64,000 bases of DNA from Psychrobacter coccoides (GTDB taxonomy: Bacteria; Pseudomonadota; Gammaproteobacteria; Pseudomonadales; Moraxellaceae), in NCBI RefSeq assembly GCF_017498085.1, contig NZ_JAGBKM010000003.1, positions 24,033 to 88,032 on the forward strand, given 5' to 3'. This document shows, one piece after another, positions 29,170-39,341 of the stretch. The notes under the pieces were generated by a model. The model was not told where the DNA came from. It saw only the letters and a list, made by a program, of their open reading frames with translations, and did not search any database. Position 1 is the first letter of the stretch. Each line of letters opens with the position of its first letter. A program made the position numbers and the translations under genes.

Positions 29170-30321
29170 CTACATAGAACGTGAGGCCAATTCCTTCATA
29201 ATCTCGTTGGTGCCGCCATATATTTTTTGTACACGAGCATCAGCATACATACGAGCGATGGGGTATTCCGTCATATAACCATAACCCCCAAACAGCTGTA
29301 AACACTCATCCATGGCCTTACACTGTTTTTCGGTGACCCAGTATTTAACCAATGACGCTTGTGCGGCCGTCAAGCGCCCCTCAATCAAAGCCTCAATAGC
29401 AGAGTCACACAACGCTTTGACTGCGAGATAGTCTGCTTGCACTTCAGCCATCTTAAAGCGGGTATTTTGAAATGTCCAAATTGACTTACCAAAGGCGGTG
29501 CGGTCCTTTACGTATGCCAGCGTAAGCTCTAGCCCCAACTTGATAGCGCCGCAACCACTTACTGCGATAATTAAGCGCTCTTGTGGCAGCTCTTGCATCA
29601 TCTGAATAAAACCCAGACCTTCAACCCCGCCCAGTACGTTTTTTTGTGGCACACGTACATTGCTAAAGAACAGCTCTGAGGTATCTTGTGCAGACATACC
29701 TGTTTTTTTAAGGTTACGGCCACGCTCAAACCCTGCTAAGCCGTCCGTCTCCACAACGAGTAGTGAAACCCCCTGCGCACCTTGATTGCGATCTGTCTTA
29801 CAGGCCAAAAGAATAAGATTGGCATGTTGACCATTGGTGATAAATGTCTTTGAACCATTGATAATATAATCATCACCATCTTTCACTGCATAGGTTTTGA
29901 TGGCCTGTAAATCAGAGCCCGTCGAAGGCTCGGTCATGGCAATAGCACCAACATACTCGCCCGTTGCCATTTTAGGCAGCCATGCTTTCTTTTGTGCTTC
30001 AGTACCGTGCTTTAAGATATATGGTGCCACGATGCCTGAGTGTACCATACCGCCAAACCCTGATTGGTTGGCCTGCGCTTGTGCTAAAAGGATAGCGGCT
30101 TCGTGACCAAAATCACCACCACTACCCCCGTACTCCTCTGGCATAGAGGCACACAAAAACCCCATCTTACCTGCTTCGTACCAGGCTTCACGGTCTATCA
30201 TGCCGTTTTCACGCCACTGCTCATCTTTGTCTGCCCAACTGTTGAACATTTTTAGCGCACTGTCATATACCATGCCATGCTCTTCGGTCATCCATTTGGA
30301 AGTAAAGGCTTCGATAGCCAT
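29170..30321 (-). CDS. Acyl-CoA dehydrogenase
   Basis: 383 residues from ATG 30321, which has AAGGA at 8 bases; an ATG nine bases earlier overlaps that site. FAD-dependent acyl-CoA dehydrogenase fold: AIAMTEPSTGSDLQAIKT and a FITNGQHANLILL strand, then QLFGGYGYMTEYPIARMYADARVQKIYGGTNEIM at the C-terminus (catalytic base region; key residues GGYGY and GGTNEIM). Performs the first oxidation step of beta-oxidation. First gene of a four-gene operon (dehydrogenase, thiolase, hydratase/dehydrogenase, CoA transferase). Confidence 0.93.
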   Translation of the reverse strand: MAIEAFTSKWMTEEHGMVYDSALKMFNSWADKDEQWRENGMIDREAWYEAGKMGFLCASMPEEYGGSGGDFGHEAAILLAQAQANQSGFGGMVHSGIVAPYILKHGTEAQKKAWLPKMATGEYVGAIAMTEPSTGSDLQAIKTYAVKDGDDYIINGSKTFITNGQHANLILLACKTDRNQGAQGVSLLVVETDGLAGFERGRNLKKTGMSAQDTSELFFSNVRVPQKNVLGGVEGLGFIQMMQELPQERLIIAVSGCGAIKLGLELTLAYVKDRTAFGKSIWTFQNTRFKMAEVQADYLAVKALCDSAIEALIEGRLTAAQASLVKYWVTEKQCKAMDECLQLFGGYGYMTEYPIARMYADARVQKIYGGTNEIMKELASRSM

Positions 30322-30455
30322 ATTGCTCATCCTTGATTTGATTGAGATTTAATTAGGGCGTACGCTCAGTTTCAAGCCCTCACTGCTGCTGGTAGCATGA
30401 CAGATATAAATATTTGAGATATAGTAGATTAAATTCATCATAAAAAGAAGACCTT

Positions 30456-31121
30456 ATGTCATTATCAACGGATTACTCTACCGCTACCAACCAAAGCCAA
30501 TCAGCGCAAATTGATCTCACCAGCATTAACTTAGAGCATCTTAATTCTGATGCGCGAGCCGTGTTGAGTTTTTGGTTTGATAAAAACAACGAACAATATT
30601 GGTTTGCACAAAACGACGAGTTTGATAAACAGATAAAAGAGAAGTTTGGCAAGATTTGGGAAGCGGCTAAACAAGGAGAATGTGTCACTTGGCGAACTGT
30701 GGACGCACCAACCGACAGCAACAGCTCAATCACTGCTTTGGCAGGACGTCTGGCAGAAATTATTGTGTTAGATCAGTTTTCACGTAATCTGTGCCGTAAG
30801 CAAGCGGATGCTTTTGCACAAGATGGTATGGCACTGGTATTGGCACAGGAGGCCATCGCACAGCCTCAGTTTGACAACCTACCAACACAGTGGCGAAAAT
30901 TTATGATTATGCCATTTATGCATTCTGAATCAGCGATGATACATGAACGCTATTTGCCGCTGTTTGAGCAGCTAAATGATGAAAATACGCTAGATTTTGA
31001 GCACCGTCATAAAGAAATCATTGATCGATTTGGCCGCTATCCGCATCGTAACGACGTATTGGATCGTGAGTCGACTGAAGAAGAGGAAGCCTTCTTAAAG
31101 CAGCCGAACTCATCATTTTAA
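30456..31121 (+). CDS. DUF924 family protein
   Basis: 221 residues. Family marks are VLSFWFDKNNEQYWFAQNDEFD, a short D-[QE]-F-[ST]-RN block (LDQFSRNLCR) and RKFMIMPFMHSES near the middle, then a HRHKEIIDRFGRYPHRNDVL end. All-helical, tetratricopeptide-like fold; biochemical role unknown. It is divergent from the beta-oxidation operon with about 130 bases between, and ends before a hairpin at 31187. Confidence 0.88.
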   Translation: MSLSTDYSTATNQSQSAQIDLTSINLEHLNSDARAVLSFWFDKNNEQYWFAQNDEFDKQIKEKFGKIWEAAKQGECVTWRTVDAPTDSNSSITALAGRLAEIIVLDQFSRNLCRKQADAFAQDGMALVLAQEAIAQPQFDNLPTQWRKFMIMPFMHSESAMIHERYLPLFEQLNDENTLDFEHRHKEIIDRFGRYPHRNDVLDRESTEEEEAFLKQPNSSF

Positions 31122-31186
31122 GACAGCAGTTTGCAGAGGTTTACACGTTTCGTAGCTGAAAACACTTTCCAAACAGTCTAAACAAT

Positions 31187-31222
31187 AAGGGCTGAACCAG
31201 TTATCTGCTTCAGCCCTTCTTG
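31187..31222. terminator. Hairpin between convergent genes
   Basis: 10-bp stem AAGGGCTGAA / TTCAGCCCTT at 31187-31196 and 31209-31218. The T tail is broken on both strands, so termination strength is uncertain. It lies 65 bp after the DUF924 stop. Confidence 0.55.
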
Positions 31223-31243
31223 CTCTATGCTATCTAGGTCACT

Positions 31244-31403
31244 TATAGTCAGTCTAATATGAAAAATATACAGCGGAACTGGGATGCTTAGTTTTTTAAT
31301 GTTGGTTTTATAGCCTCTGTCGGCGTAGGCACAGCAAGCTAGAAGACTTATACCAATTTCGCATTATTAAATAACCTATCCATTTTATTTAGTATCGACT
31401 ATA
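31244..31403 (+). mobile_element. MITE-like repeat, copy 2 (160 bp)
   Basis: Same element as 6154-6314 in the opposite orientation, bounded by TATAGTC (31244-31250) and GACTATA (31397-31403). Agreement with copy 1 runs almost end to end, including GGTTTTA and AGCCTCTGTC blocks and the ends with GATACTAAATAAAAT. It lies between convergent genes and ends one base from the stop codon of the lipoprotein gene at 31405, so it forms that gene's immediate 3' flank. Confidence 0.75.
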
Positions 31404-31404
31404 G

Positions 31405-32616
31405 CTAATAAGTCACCTCACCGGTGGTAAAAGTAAACGATTGTTTATTTAAGGTTTTATTATCGATTAACACATCAAAGCTGACACGATACTCACTATT
31501 ACTATACAGCCCGCATTGCTGACTTTGATTTGGGGCACGTTGCATGTCACAGCTCTGTAGATCATCGGTGAGCGGCATAATAAATGCTTCGTTTACTGGT
31601 AGCTGATAGTTAGTATGGCCTTTGTATGGGTCATTATCAGCATCAAGCAATTGAACGGGCACATTTATATTACGTTTGACGTCATGGAACTTTACATTAC
31701 TGACTTTAATGCTGGCGGCCAATGGTACATGAATATAGACAGGCTGACCGATAGGATTCATATATAAGTCACGACCAGTGTCTTTGACTGGGTTAGGGTT
31801 TTCATTATAAAGAGCCGTTACCGTACCTTTGACGTCCTGACAAGGGTAAGTAAAAACACCTTTAAAAGTTGCATTATTAATGGCTGAAGTTGCAGCTGCA
31901 TTGTGATTTAAAACATAGCCTTTGTTATAAGCTGCTTTTTTGCCATAAGGTGTATAAGTAACCATGCTCGTCCCTGCCAAACGTAAACTCGGCATCATCA
32001 AAGAGCGCAAATGATAAGGCGCTGCCAGCAAAGATTTGGCCATTGACTCAGCGGCATTTTCAGGCGTTGCAATATCACCTGCAGAGCTAAAGTACCTTGT
32101 ATGACCGATATTCTCAGTGACGCCATACATGGCATTCGGATATGCGGCTTTTGTTATACGGTCCTCAAATATATTACCCGTAAAAAACGGGTTGTTCCTA
32201 CCTGTCCATGCTTTAATGTCTTTAATTTCACCTTCATAGTGCGCATTAAATGCTGTCGGCGTGCTGTTGGCAAATACGTGCTTGATATAGTTAGCGTGTT
32301 TGGTAGCAACCTCTTCAAGCGCTGGATCATCTGACAAACCACTAAGACCACAGCCTTTTCGCGCAAGACTGATGGTATTACTTGCAACCAGTGCGGCGGT
32401 AGCATCATTGCTAGCGATTGCTTTGTCATTTTCAGGCGGCGCATTAGGCTGTATAGGCTCAGACGGTTTTACTGGAGTAGAAGATTTGGAATCATCATCA
32501 CTGTTACTCGAGCTATCACCCCCATCTCCACCTCCGCCACCTCCGCCACAGGCGGTCAAAAACAGTGCGGCAAAAAGGCCAATGGCAAGACTTTTCTTTG
32601 TGGTTTTCAAAGTCAT
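31405..32616 (-). CDS. CAP/SCP-like domain lipoprotein
   Basis: 403 residues. Signal peptide ends in the lipobox LTAC (Cys about 23), followed by a poly-Gly run and a Ser/Asp/Pro linker to about residue 65, typical of a surface lipoprotein tether. Residues about 75-230 look like a CAP (SCP/PR1) domain: LARKGCGLSGL, DPALEEVATKHANYIKH, an H-Y-E-G-E segment, VTENIGHTRYF and AAPYHLRSLMMPSLRLAGTSM. The remaining ~170 residues resemble a beta-sandwich extension without recognised motifs. ATG at 32616 has AGGATAA upstream. Function of bacterial CAP proteins is mostly unknown. Single-gene unit. Confidence 0.75.
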   Translation of the reverse strand: MTLKTTKKSLAIGLFAALFLTACGGGGGGGDGGDSSSNSDDDSKSSTPVKPSEPIQPNAPPENDKAIASNDATAALVASNTISLARKGCGLSGLSDDPALEEVATKHANYIKHVFANSTPTAFNAHYEGEIKDIKAWTGRNNPFFTGNIFEDRITKAAYPNAMYGVTENIGHTRYFSSAGDIATPENAAESMAKSLLAAPYHLRSLMMPSLRLAGTSMVTYTPYGKKAAYNKGYVLNHNAAATSAINNATFKGVFTYPCQDVKGTVTALYNENPNPVKDTGRDLYMNPIGQPVYIHVPLAASIKVSNVKFHDVKRNINVPVQLLDADNDPYKGHTNYQLPVNEAFIMPLTDDLQSCDMQRAPNQSQQCGLYSNSEYRVSFDVLIDNKTLNKQSFTFTTGEVTY

Positions 32617-32881
32617 TATTTATCCTAAAGTAACTGTATGAGCATGTGAATGCGGGGTGAACATGATTAAAACCAGCAATAATGATGCCAATTTAGGAGG
32701 AAAGCACCGCTTATAACTACAAAAAAACCATCTGTAGCAAATGGCTTGACATTATATCATTTGAATTGGTGTTTTTTTAAACTAGGTAATAGACATGGAC
32801 TGATATTGGGATAGTTGATTTAGAATTAAATGCTTAGGCTATTTTAATAGTAAGATACAGTTGACTGGTTAAAACTTCCGT

Positions 32882-33670
32882 TTATATGTTTTCAAGTGCT
32901 CGTCTCACAGGTGCAAAGCTGCGTCTGTGCTCAGGCAATGCGCCATACTGCTCAAGAGCGGCCATATGAGCTTGAGTCGGATAGCCTTTATGCTTGGCAA
33001 TACCATACTGTGGATGGCGAGCATCCAAATCATACATGGTCTGATCACGACTGACTTTAGCCAACACACTGGCCGCTGCGATACTGGTGTGACGGGCATC
33101 GCCTTTTACCCATGCTTGGCAATCGATAGATGATGGCGTTAGTTTTGAGGCGGCCAGTTCTTTATAATCAAGCTCAGGGCAGCGATTGCCATCGAATAAT
33201 ACTTGCGCTGATATCAAAGAAGCAGTATCTGCTGAATAGGCACTCTGCTTTGCGATGCTAATTAACAACTCCTCTGCACACAATCGCATACCGAGCATGG
33301 TGGCTTGCAGGATATTGATCTGATCAATCACTGCCGCTGGTATCTCTGCTATGACATAGCCAACAGCATGTTTCTGCACCAGTGGATATAGTAGATCACG
33401 CTTTTTTTCGCTAAGCTGCTTTGAGTCGGTCAGTATTGATAGTGGCGTGTCTTGCAATGGCTGCCTCTCTATCAGTCCTGACCATGTCGTTGGCAATATA
33501 GCAGCAGCCACATGGACACTGCCCAGTAAAGGCCCGCGACCTGCTTCATCGACGCCTATTTGTAATGGTTGGCGCTCTAGGTCTAAGCTTGATTGAGATA
33601 AGTCCTGTATCCATTCATCGGTCATACGCAGATGGCCTGTTAGATGAATCGGAGCCACCAAACTCATATA
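32882..33670 (-). CDS. rnhB: Ribonuclease HII
   Basis: 262 residues from ATG 33670 (AAAGG seven bases upstream). The frame extends to 33829 and also has an ATG at 33625, so the start is uncertain; the family core begins only at [13 protein letters not shown]. Active-site acidic residues are in [22 protein letters not shown] and the [22 protein letters not shown] block. It removes ribonucleotides and RNA primers from DNA duplexes. It follows lpxB in the same direction, the usual neighbour in proteobacteria, although the rest of the lpx cluster is not here. Confidence 0.9.
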   Translation of the reverse strand, partial: YMSLVAPIHLTGHLRMTDEWIQDLSQSSLDLERQPLQIGVDEAGRGPLLGSVHVAAAILPTTWSGLIERQPLQDTPLSILTDSKQLSEKKRDLLYPLVQKHAVGYVIAEIPAAVIDQINILQATMLGMRLCAEELLISIAKQSAYSADTASLISAQVLFDGNRCPELDYKELAASKLTPSSIDCQAWVKGDARHTSIAAASVLAKVSRDQTMYDLDARHPQYGIAKHKGYPTQAHMAALEQYGALPEHRRSFAPVRRALENI

Positions 33671-33856
33671 TTGGCCTTTAACATCGATATGATTTATATG
33701 ACGATCAATAGTTATCATGCCCTTAACCCCAACACTTTTATGACGCTCAACATCAGCATCGTTACGACTTTCGATATTGTTTTTTAACCAGCACTCATGA
33801 CTCATAGCATTCGGCTTGTTATACACCATTTGTAAACATACTATCCTAGACGGTCG

Positions 33857-35131
33857 TTATGAGTTTTTTTGAGCAAACCATTCTGCAACCACACTATTTG
33901 CAGGATCATGATTGCTTTGTTGCTGCAACTCTAGTTTGGTAGTCACAAGATTTTGCATTTGCTCAGCATAAGCACGAGGCTGCAACAAACGCATTACTGT
34001 GCGACAGATATTGTCACCACTGGCCTGATCTTGGATCAGCTCAGGCACAATCGCACTACCAGCTAAAATATTCGGCAATGCCACGTAGGGGACTTTGACT
34101 AAACGCTTAGCGACTTGATAAGTCAACTGGTTGAGTTGGTAAATCACCACCATAGGACGCTCAAGCAGCATCGCCTCAAAGGTTGCGGTGCCTGATGCCA
34201 GCATCACGATATCAGCAGACGCCATCGCTTGCTGACTAAAGTTAGGCTGACGGTCATCATAAACCACAACAATGGCGCTGCGCAGCTGCTCTGAGCGCTT
34301 ATCGATGACATCTTGCACGATATACTGATGGTTTTGATCGACGGTTGGAATGATGAAGCACAGCTTGGGATCAAGTAACAGCAGTCTTTGGATACCATCT
34401 AGCATCAACGGTAAGATAGCGTTAATCTCCCCACGGCGAGAGCCTGGCATGACACAAATCAGCTGGCTGACATCATCAAAGCGCTCGATAAAAAACTGCT
34501 GCAAACCATCATTGTGCCAAACCAGCTCACTGCGCAGCTGATTGGTCGGCGTATCCACAAGCGCTTGATTGACCGTACGCAATAGCGGATGGCCAACACA
34601 AATGGCAGGATGATTGTGCCGCTCATACACTGTCAGCTCAAATGGAAACAAGCATAGGACCAAATTGGTCGCCGCCTTAATGCCATGGATACGAGACTCA
34701 CGCCATGCCCATATCGAAGGACTGACATACTGCACACAAAATACCCCTTGCGGCTTGAGCTTTTTGGCCACACGTAAATTAAAATCAGGCGCATCGATAC
34801 CGATAAACCAATCGATATTGGCCGCCGCAAAAGCCTCTAGCAGCTCACGACGGGCCTTGAGTAGATCAGGGAGTTGGGCCATCACCTCTACCAAGCCCAT
34901 GACTGCCAAACGGGCTAATGGAAAGATACTTTGCAACCCTTGCGCTTGCATCTTACTGCCACCTACGCCGACCCAAACGATGTCATCACGCAAGTTGTTC
35001 ATCTGCTGCATAAAGTCTGCACCCAAGCTGTCGCCGGACACCTCACCTGCCACGATGCCAATCACCAGTGGCGGCGTTTTTGAAAGGTCATAAGCGGCTA
35101 CCGTGTCAGAAGATACAGCAGAAGTTGTCAT
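33857..35131 (-). CDS. lpxB: Lipid-A-disaccharide synthase
   Basis: 424 residues, GT19 family. It joins UDP-diacylglucosamine and lipid X in lipid A synthesis at the inner membrane. Conserved blocks: GIVAGEVSGDSLGADFMQ, WVGVGGSKMQAQGL, FIGIDAPDFNLRVAKKLK, YVSPSIWAWRESRI, and MPGSRRGEI with AMLLERPMVVIYQLN near the C-terminus. A short extra N-terminus (about 15 residues) precedes the family start. It is divergent from the DAHP synthase gene and is followed by rnhB; lpxA and fabZ are not next to it. Confidence 0.96.
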   Translation of the reverse strand: MTTSAVSSDTVAAYDLSKTPPLVIGIVAGEVSGDSLGADFMQQMNNLRDDIVWVGVGGSKMQAQGLQSIFPLARLAVMGLVEVMAQLPDLLKARRELLEAFAAANIDWFIGIDAPDFNLRVAKKLKPQGVFCVQYVSPSIWAWRESRIHGIKAATNLVLCLFPFELTVYERHNHPAICVGHPLLRTVNQALVDTPTNQLRSELVWHNDGLQQFFIERFDDVSQLICVMPGSRRGEINAILPLMLDGIQRLLLLDPKLCFIIPTVDQNHQYIVQDVIDKRSEQLRSAIVVVYDDRQPNFSQQAMASADIVMLASGTATFEAMLLERPMVVIYQLNQLTYQVAKRLVKVPYVALPNILAGSAIVPELIQDQASGDNICRTVMRLLQPRAYAEQMQNLVTTKLELQQQSNHDPANSVVAEWFAQKNS

Positions 35132-35311
35132 AATAAGTTCTCGGTATTGATCATATGCGGTGAGTTAATTGGCCCTAAATAGGCAAGTATAACAAAGTTT
35201 TGGTTTTGACATTCCAGTTATCAGTCAATAATCTTACCGACCGCCCTTGTCAACTCGCTGTTTTCACAGCATAATGAATATCCCTATAAATTAGCTAGAC
35301 GACGTATAATT

Positions 35312-36394
35312 ATGACAACACCAGTTACTCACAACGCAGATATTGATGACGTGAATATTGAACAGTTCATTCCTTTGATCACTCCAGCTGAGCTAAAAAC
35401 TGAGCTCCCTCTGACAGACAAAGCCTATCATACGGTTCTAAAAGGTCGTCAGACCATCCAAAACATCTTAGATGGTAAAGACAAGCGCTTATTTGTGGTC
35501 ATCGGTCCTTGTTCTATACACGATATCGAAGCGGCACACGAATATGCCGATCGCTTGGCAACATTAGCAAAAGAAGTCGAAGACAGTATTTTTGTCGTCA
35601 TGCGGGTTTATTTTGAAAAGCCCCGTACCACCGTTGGCTGGAAGGGTATGATTAACGACCCTGATATGAATGACAGCTTTGATATCGAAAAAGGACTGCG
35701 TACTGCACGCAAGCTTTTGATTGACCTCAACGAAAAAGGGCTCCCCTGTGCCACCGAAGCGCTTGACCCAAATACCCCGCAGTACATGCAGGATCTTATC
35801 AGCTGGTCAGCGATTGGCGCACGTACCACTGAGAGCCAAACCCACCGTGAGATGAGTTCAGGATTATCTTGTCCTGTCGGATTTAAAAACGGTACTGATG
35901 GCGGCATGACAGTGGCGGTAAATGCCATGCAGGCGGTCAAAGCCGGTCATAGCTTCTTGGGTCTATCGGCAGATGGACAAGTCTCTATCATCAAATCTAA
36001 AGGCAACCCTTACGCCCATGTGGTACTGCGTGGTGGTAACGGCAAACCTAACTATGATGAAACTGCAGTCGCTCAGGTCGAAAACGAGCTGGCCAAAGGC
36101 AAAGTCAGCTCCAAGATTATGATTGACTCAAGCCATGCCAACTCTGGTAAAGACCCTTACTTACAGCCCATGGTCATTCAAAACGTGGCGGAGCAAATCC
36201 AAAACGGCAATAAGTCCATCATCGGCATGATGATTGAAAGTCATCTAAAAGGTGGCAATCAAAAGCTCACCGCTGATTTGAGCCAGCTTGAATACGGCAA
36301 ATCCATCACTGATGGGTGCCTCGACTGGGACAGCACAGTGACGGCGCTACATGACCTACGTGATATGATAAAAGACGTATTGCCCAATCGTTAA
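35312..36394 (+). CDS. 3-deoxy-7-phosphoheptulonate (DAHP) synthase, class I
   Basis: 360 residues, AroF/G/H type. It condenses PEP and erythrose-4-phosphate, the first step of aromatic amino acid synthesis. Marks: GPCSIHDIEAAHEYADRL, MRVYFEKPRTTVGWKGMIND, GARTTESQTHREMSSGLSC and the metal-site MIDSSHANSGKDP. Feedback type (Phe, Tyr or Trp) cannot be decided by eye, so no symbol letter is given. Terminator at 36431-36463. Confidence 0.95.
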   Translation: MTTPVTHNADIDDVNIEQFIPLITPAELKTELPLTDKAYHTVLKGRQTIQNILDGKDKRLFVVIGPCSIHDIEAAHEYADRLATLAKEVEDSIFVVMRVYFEKPRTTVGWKGMINDPDMNDSFDIEKGLRTARKLLIDLNEKGLPCATEALDPNTPQYMQDLISWSAIGARTTESQTHREMSSGLSCPVGFKNGTDGGMTVAVNAMQAVKAGHSFLGLSADGQVSIIKSKGNPYAHVVLRGGNGKPNYDETAVAQVENELAKGKVSSKIMIDSSHANSGKDPYLQPMVIQNVAEQIQNGNKSIIGMMIESHLKGGNQKLTADLSQLEYGKSITDGCLDWDSTVTALHDLRDMIKDVLPNR

Positions 36395-36430
36395 TGTTAT
36401 AACGTATTGCCCACAGCCTATTTTTATAAA

Positions 36431-36463
36431 GGAAGCCCATCTATCGCTAGATGGGCTTCTTTT
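36431..36463 (+). terminator. Terminator of the DAHP synthase gene
   Basis: 11-bp perfect stem AAGCCCATCTA / TAGATGGGCTT with a TCGC loop, then CTTTTC. Lies 37 bp after the stop and directly before the pepN stop on the other strand. Confidence 0.85.
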
Positions 36464-36490
36464 CTGCGGTACGGAGCAATGAAGCTACAA

Positions 36491-39130
36491 CTAGGTACTC
36501 TGCGTCTGCGCAGCGGCAAGCACGCTATCTAAGCTCTCAAGCACATGCTTGGATGACGCCTGCTTTTGCAAAGCAGACAGCTTATCATGGGCCATTTGAC
36601 GCTGTGGCTCAACCAGCGTATACCAACGTGCCAGCACTTGCAGTAACCGTGAAGCGAGTACTGGGTTGGCTTCATCAAGTCGCTGAATCGCACCCGTATA
36701 AATATCTAAGCCCTCAGATGTCCACAACACAGTCGGCTGCGAAGTCAGCGCACTGATAACGGAACGTACACGATTGGGCGTGTTCCAATCAAAGTCAGCA
36801 TGCTCAAGTAGTGCTGTGATGTCATCAGTACTGACCTGTTCGGCAGAGGCTTGTACACTAAACCACAGATCGATCACTAACTCATCGGCCTTAAAACGCT
36901 CATAAAAATCAGCCAAATAGTCATTTACACCTGCAACCTGATGATCGACCAAGGCTTTTAGAGCACCAAAACGCTCGGTCATACAGCTGGCATTATCATA
37001 CTGCTGCTGCGCCCACTTATCAGCACCCTCAACCTGTGCGGTCAAAGCCATATCAAGCACCACATTACGCAAGGCACGTGCGCCGCGTGCTTTCGGGCTG
37101 TCCTCATATCCCTGTATCGGCAGCTGCTGATAGAGTGCTGTCCACTGCTCGGCCAACGAGTCTGCCACTTGTTGATACAGTCCCTCTCTTTGCTGCTTGA
37201 TTGAGCTTGGATCATAGTCTTTATGAATGGCTGAGGCCAGCTCACGAGCAGAAGGAATGTCGAGCAAACGTGCAGCCAACATGGGGTCATCTACTGCCAG
37301 TTGCGGCAAGGTATCAGCCACAGCCTGTAAATAAATGCTAGGATGATGACCTTTTAGTAAGATACGGTTGACCAGCAGCTGTGTGACTTGCCAGCGGTTA
37401 AAACCATTGGTCTCATATTTGAGTAAAAAAGCCAAATCCTCATCATGATAGTCATAATTGAGCTGCACAGGTGCGCTAAAGTCACGCAGCAGTGAGACGA
37501 TAGGCTCACTGGTCACATTTTCAAAAGTAAAAACCTGCTCGTCCTCTTCGAGCAGTAGCATGCGTTCGGCAACGATAGCGCCCGTATCTTTAGCAAACAA
37601 AGCCGTTGCTACTGGAATCGGTAGCGGTTTTGGTGCGTCAAACCCAGCCACATGACGGGTCTGCTGGCTTAGAGTAATGGTAAGCGTTTGCGCCTGACTG
37701 TCATAGTGTTGATGACCAGATACCACTGGCGTACCCGGCTGACGATACCAATCAATAAAGCGCTCGATCTTACTATCAGCGACACTCAATGCAGATAAAA
37801 AATCCTCCACGGTCACCGCTTGCCCATCATAACGACGAAAGTACTCGTCTGTCCCTTGGCGAAATTTCTCAGGGCCTAAAGTATTGGCCAACATACGCAC
37901 GATTTCTGCGCCTTTTTCATAGATGGTGGTGGTATAAAAGTTATTGATTTCTACAAAGCTCTCTGGGCGCACCGGATGAGCAAGTGGTCCTGCGTCCTCA
38001 CTAAACTGATGCGCACGTAGCATAGATACATCATCAATGCGCTGCACGGCACTAGATTGATGATCCGCCGAAAAAGACTGATCACGATAGACGGTCAAGC
38101 CTTCTTTTAGACACAGCTGAAACCAGTCGCGGCAAGTAATACGGTTGCCCGTCCAGTTATGAAAGTATTCATGAGCGATAACCGCTTTGACATTAAAGCT
38201 GCGTATATCTGTCGTGGTCTCAGGGCTTGAGAGCACACAAGCCGTATTAAAGATATTAAGCCCTTTGTTTTCCATCGCCCCCATATTGAACTGACTGACC
38301 GCCACAATCATATAACGATCCAAATCGTAGGCACGGCCATAGTTGACCTCATCCCACACCATGGCGTCTTTTAGTGCCTGCATACCGACATGACATTTAT
38401 CAATGTCTTCCGCCTTTGCATAAAGCTCAAGCGTCACCTCACGCCCCTCACTGGTCGTGTAGTAATCTGTCAACACATCCAAATCCGCCACCACACAGGC
38501 AAACAGATAGCTTGGTTTATGGGTTGGGTCATGCCAGATGGCATAATGGCGGTCTGGCGCATCGGCAACCACACCCTGCTCAATTAGATTGCCATTGGCG
38601 AGTAAGGTAGGGTAGCGTTTAGAAGCTTCAAGGCGGGTGGTAAACACAGCCAGCACATCAGGACGGTCTGGATAAAAAGTAATCTTGCGAAAACCTTCGG
38701 GCTCACATTGACTGACAAACATGGTATCGCTACCTGTTCCTGCCATGTATAGGCCTTCAAGGGCGGTATTGGTTTGTGGGCAAATTCGTACTTGCAGCTG
38801 CAACGTTAACTGATCAGGCGTGTCGCTAATCGTTAGCTTGCCATCGCTTTGGCTATAGCCCTCTGAGCTGAGAGCTTCACCATTGATACTTATTTCTAAC
38901 AGCTCAACGTCCTCGCCATATAATACTAAGTCGCCCTCTGCTTGACGATGCATGACGAGCGTACTATCTACCAGCGCATGATCGTCAAACACCTTGATAT
39001 CCAAATCGACCGTTTCGACATCATAGCTTGGTTTTTTATAGTCTTTTAGATAGATTTTCTTGGGTACATGTGGCGGCACATCGGGCATATTGGGATCGAT
39101 GATTGCGGTGGCAGTTTGAGCGGTTGACAT
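36491..39130 (-). CDS. pepN: Aminopeptidase N (M1 family)
   Basis: 879 residues, normal for bacterial PepN. Exopeptidase motif GAMEN near residue 283 and zinc site HEYFHNW (HExxH about 320, with the downstream Glu in LKEGLTVYRDQ) are intact. The N-terminal beta-sandwich carries the YLKDYKKPSYDVETVDLD start; the C-terminal superhelix fills residues about 560-879. It cleaves N-terminal residues from peptides in the cytoplasm. ATG at 39130 has AGGAAG upstream. Confidence 0.97.
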   Translation of the reverse strand: MSTAQTATAIIDPNMPDVPPHVPKKIYLKDYKKPSYDVETVDLDIKVFDDHALVDSTLVMHRQAEGDLVLYGEDVELLEISINGEALSSEGYSQSDGKLTISDTPDQLTLQLQVRICPQTNTALEGLYMAGTGSDTMFVSQCEPEGFRKITFYPDRPDVLAVFTTRLEASKRYPTLLANGNLIEQGVVADAPDRHYAIWHDPTHKPSYLFACVVADLDVLTDYYTTSEGREVTLELYAKAEDIDKCHVGMQALKDAMVWDEVNYGRAYDLDRYMIVAVSQFNMGAMENKGLNIFNTACVLSSPETTTDIRSFNVKAVIAHEYFHNWTGNRITCRDWFQLCLKEGLTVYRDQSFSADHQSSAVQRIDDVSMLRAHQFSEDAGPLAHPVRPESFVEINNFYTTTIYEKGAEIVRMLANTLGPEKFRQGTDEYFRRYDGQAVTVEDFLSALSVADSKIERFIDWYRQPGTPVVSGHQHYDSQAQTLTITLSQQTRHVAGFDAPKPLPIPVATALFAKDTGAIVAERMLLLEEDEQVFTFENVTSEPIVSLLRDFSAPVQLNYDYHDEDLAFLLKYETNGFNRWQVTQLLVNRILLKGHHPSIYLQAVADTLPQLAVDDPMLAARLLDIPSARELASAIHKDYDPSSIKQQREGLYQQVADSLAEQWTALYQQLPIQGYEDSPKARGARALRNVVLDMALTAQVEGADKWAQQQYDNASCMTERFGALKALVDHQVAGVNDYLADFYERFKADELVIDLWFSVQASAEQVSTDDITALLEHADFDWNTPNRVRSVISALTSQPTVLWTSEGLDIYTGAIQRLDEANPVLASRLLQVLARWYTLVEPQRQMAHDKLSALQKQASSKHVLESLDSVLAAAQTQST

Positions 39131-39341
39131 ATTTCTTCCTATTATGAGTATAATTCGCTATATTAAAGCGACGGACTTTGCATGTGAAATGTGGTTAGGG
39201 TCTGTTAATCAGCTTGATGAGCAGCTTAATGATCAACTTAATAGCTACATTGGCGTTTATCTATTGATTTCAAGAGTGATACTGACCGTCCGCGTCAATA
39301 ATCAATGATTTTTTACTACTGTATAAGTTAGAGCAACGCCT

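Noticed and set aside
36501-36530. TGCGCAG-rich stretch resembling the MITE core
   Set aside because: It is coding sequence at the pepN 3' end and the match is short.
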